From: an uncultured Bacteroidota bacterium
GTDB lineage: Bacteria > Bacteroidota > Bacteroidia > Flavobacteriales > Flavobacteriaceae
DNA: 7,338 nt
Direction: 5' to 3'
Assembly (NCBI GenBank): GCA_903879875.1
Contig: CAIRNC010000238.1
Span: 1-7,338 of the forward strand
Shown in pieces: positions 6,065 to 7,338 of this stretch. Numbering within the stretch: the first letter of the stretch is position 1; every line of letters starts with the position of its first letter. The position numbers and the translations under genes were made by a program. The notes beneath the pieces were generated by a model, which was not told where the DNA came from, searched no databases, and was given only the letters and a program-made list of their open reading frames with translations.

Positions 6065-6137
6065 TGACCTGGCTGGGGCTCGAACCCAGGACCCCATCAT
6101 TAAAAGTGATGTGCTCTACCAACTGAGCTACCAAGTC
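6065..6137 (-). tRNA. tRNA-Lys (anticodon UUU)
   Basis: The minus strand folds as a 73-nt tRNA. Acceptor GACTTGG pairs with CCAGGTC (one G-U pair), with discriminator A. The D arm is GCTC-AGTTGGTA-GAGC, the anticodon stem CATCA/TGATG has loop CTTTTAA with anticodon TTT (plus-strand 6102-6104), and the T arm is CTGGG-TTCGAGC-CCCAG. The 3' CCA is not encoded. Confidence 0.96.
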
Positions 6138-6161
6138 TTTTACATTTCTTCAATGCGGGTG

Positions 6162-6193
6162 CAAATATAAGGCGTTATTCTTTATCTATCAAA
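6162..6193 (-). promoter_or_regulatory. promoter of tRNA-Lys, flavobacterial type
   Basis: On the minus strand, TTTG (6190-6193) is followed after 20 bases by TATATTTG (6162-6169), an exact -33/-7 pair of the Bacteroidota vegetative promoter with spacing in the usual range. The -7 box ends 24 bases before the mature 5' end of tRNA-Lys, a suitable leader for RNase P processing. Confidence 0.7.
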
Positions 6194-6205
6194 GCAATTT
6201 TATTA

Positions 6206-6250
6206 TAAATTTGACTTTTTTTTGCAAATACATTTAATGTGTTAATTTTT
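6206..6250 (+). promoter_or_regulatory. candidate aroK promoter region
   Basis: TAAATTTG at 6206-6213 is an exact TAnnTTTG match on the plus strand, 51 bases before the aroK ATG, but it lacks a TTG at the right distance upstream. An alternative is TTTG (6221-6224), 18 bases, TAATTTTT (6243-6250), with a last-base mismatch in the -7 box. It is divergent from the tRNA-Lys promoter. Which one is used cannot be decided here. Confidence 0.4.
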
Positions 6251-6264
6251 AAGGTTTTATTATT

Positions 6265-6783
6265 ATGAAAAAAATAATTTTAGTGGGTTATATGGGTAGT
6301 GGAAAGACGGCTATAGGTAAGATTTTGTCACGAAAATTAAATATTAAAGCTTTAGATTTAGATGAAATCATCGAAAAAAAATGTAATGCTTCCATTTCTG
6401 ATATTTTTAAATATAAAGGAGAGGTGTATTTTAGGAATTTAGAACACCTCTGTTTTAAAGAATTAAGGGCAAATAATGAAGATATGATTTTAAGTTTAGG
6501 AGGAGGTACACCCGCTTATGCTAACAATCATGAATTATTAAACGGCGAAAATACAATTTCAATATATCTGAAATCTTCGGTTGAGCCATTATTTGAAAGA
6601 TTGAGAAATAATAAAAAGAAACGTCCTATAATTGCTGCAATGAGTGATGCTGAATTAAAAGAATTTATTGCAAAAAGTCTTTTTGAAAGAAGCTTCTATT
6701 ACAATAAAGCCACAGTTAAAATTGATATTGATGCCAAATCAAAAGAAAATGTTGCCGATGAAATTTGCCAAATTTTAAGCTAA
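6265..6783 (+). CDS. aroK: shikimate kinase
   Basis: This 172-residue cytosolic enzyme phosphorylates shikimate with ATP to shikimate 3-phosphate, in the chorismate pathway to aromatic amino acids. The Walker A loop is GYMGSGKT (8-15). D31 and D33 in LDLDEII, R57 and E60 in YFRNLE, and GGG at 79-81 in SLGGGTP form the shikimate and magnesium site. The lid region carries RP at 120-121, and R142 in FERSFYY is the conserved arginine near the C terminus. Length and motif order are normal for the family, and nothing is missing. It overlaps the 3' end of the convergent phosphoribosyltransferase gene by 9 bp, with no terminator between them. The start ATG gives the expected MKKIILVGYMG beginning. 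Confidence 0.96.
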   Translation: MKKIILVGYMGSGKTAIGKILSRKLNIKALDLDEIIEKKCNASISDIFKYKGEVYFRNLEHLCFKELRANNEDMILSLGGGTPAYANNHELLNGENTISIYLKSSVEPLFERLRNNKKKRPIIAAMSDAELKEFIAKSLFERSFYYNKATVKIDIDAKSKENVADEICQILS

Positions 6784-7272
6784 ATAAGCTATGCTTGTTT
6801 CGTTTTCAAAAACGACTTGAACGTGTTCTTGTAGTGAAGTTGATAATGAAATACCTTTAAAATCAGCTTTTACAGGATATTTTTTATGATTTCGGTCAAT
6901 AAGAACTGCAGTTTTGAATTTTTTTAATGGAACTTCCAGAAAATGGCGAACGGCATATATCAATGTGGTGCCTGAATTTAAAACATCGTCAACAAGTACC
7001 AATCCTTTATTTTGATAGGCTTCTTTAGGAATAGAAGTTGTAATTGTTGCTGTAGGATTTTGTTTGTCGATAAAAACCTCACATAAAATTACGTTTACCT
7101 TTGCAATGTTTGTTAATTCGGTTGCAATTTTTTTTGCAAAAACAAATCCATTTGAAGCAATTCCAGCAATTACAATCTCAGGCTCATCTACAAAAGTTTC
7201 GTATATTTGATAGGCAATTCGTTTGATTTTATGATCTATTTCTTGGCTATTTAGAATGTTGTTTTGGTTCAT
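6775..7272 (-). CDS. phosphoribosyltransferase family protein (PyrR-like)
   Basis: This 165-residue type I phosphoribosyltransferase carries the PRPP-binding loop LVLVDDVLNSGTT at residues 91-103. An upstream IVIAGIASNGFVFAKKIA (33-50) is the pyrophosphate-loop region, and LIDRNHKKYPVKADFKG (124-140) resembles the end of PyrR and hypoxanthine-type enzymes. Overall layout and length are nearest to PyrR (uracil phosphoribosyltransferase or pyr regulator), but the loop is VLNSGTT where PyrR usually has VLYTGRT, so base specificity and any RNA-binding role are uncertain. It follows the upstream gene on the minus strand after only 11 bases, which suggests an operon, and converges on aroK. Confidence 0.85.
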   Translation of the reverse strand: MNQNNILNSQEIDHKIKRIAYQIYETFVDEPEIVIAGIASNGFVFAKKIATELTNIAKVNVILCEVFIDKQNPTATITTSIPKEAYQNKGLVLVDDVLNSGTTLIYAVRHFLEVPLKKFKTAVLIDRNHKKYPVKADFKGISLSTSLQEHVQVVFENETSIAYLA

Positions 7273-7283
7273 AATGTAAATTT

Positions 7284-7338
7284 TTAATCGGTTTCTGAAA
7301 CGTTAAAATCGGTACTGAAATCTTCTAAATCTCTTCGG
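7284..7338 (-). CDS. 3' end of a probable S4-domain RNA-binding protein
   Basis: One minus-strand frame entering from the right edge reads RRDLEDFSTDFNVSETD and stops at 7284-7286, 11 bases before the phosphoribosyltransferase ATG. The RRDLEDF tail resembles the KKDRRD(I/L)-type ending of flavobacterial S4-domain (Hsp15-like) proteins, which from memory often sit beside this gene pair. Only 17 residues are visible and the S4 domain itself lies outside the window, so the family call rests on a short tail and context. Confidence 0.5.
   Translation of the reverse strand, partial: RRDLEDFSTDFNVSETD

Overview
The window looks like a chromosomal segment from a Bacteroidota bacterium, most likely class Flavobacteriia. 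It is AT-rich, the genes lack Shine-Dalgarno sequences, exact TAnnTTTG promoter boxes precede several transcription units, and the housekeeping block on the right (S4-domain protein end, phosphoribosyltransferase, shikimate kinase) is of flavobacterial type. The genus cannot be fixed from this sequence.

Left and centre (1-5880) form a compact defence locus. A HIRAN-domain gene runs off the left edge on the minus strand. It is divergent from a WYL-family transcriptional regulator (310-1317), and the space between them carries two dyads and two promoter boxes. Downstream of the regulator, on the same strand, lies a 1207-residue single-chain restriction-modification enzyme of the Eco57I/type IIG kind (1362-4985), with an N-terminal PD-(D/E)XK nuclease, an adenine methyltransferase core and a C-terminal specificity region. 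Two bases after its stop begins an acidic 262-residue protein of unknown function (4988-5776). A strong bidirectional hairpin terminator closes the unit.

The most unusual part is inside the restriction enzyme. Between the methyltransferase SAM-binding and catalytic motifs sits an apparently complete Y1/REP-associated tyrosine transposase (RAYT)-like domain, with its HUH pair and candidate tyrosine present. The same reading frame contains four copies of a 20-bp palindrome with core GTTTAAAC. One copy differs by a compensated base-pair change and is read in a different codon phase, so it is the nucleic-acid palindrome that is conserved rather than the peptide. The specificity segment (about 3640-4610) is much more AT-rich than the rest of the gene, which suggests mosaic exchange.

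Right (5940-7338) is core genome. Two minus-strand tRNA genes, Leu(GAG) and Lys(UUU), are separated by a hairpin, and tRNA-Lys has a clear flavobacterial promoter. They are followed by aroK on the plus strand, converging on a phosphoribosyltransferase gene with a 9-bp overlap, and by the 3' end of a probable S4-domain RNA-binding protein gene. The defence locus lies directly beyond the 3' end of tRNA-Leu, a common type of island position, but no integrase or att repeat is visible in the window.
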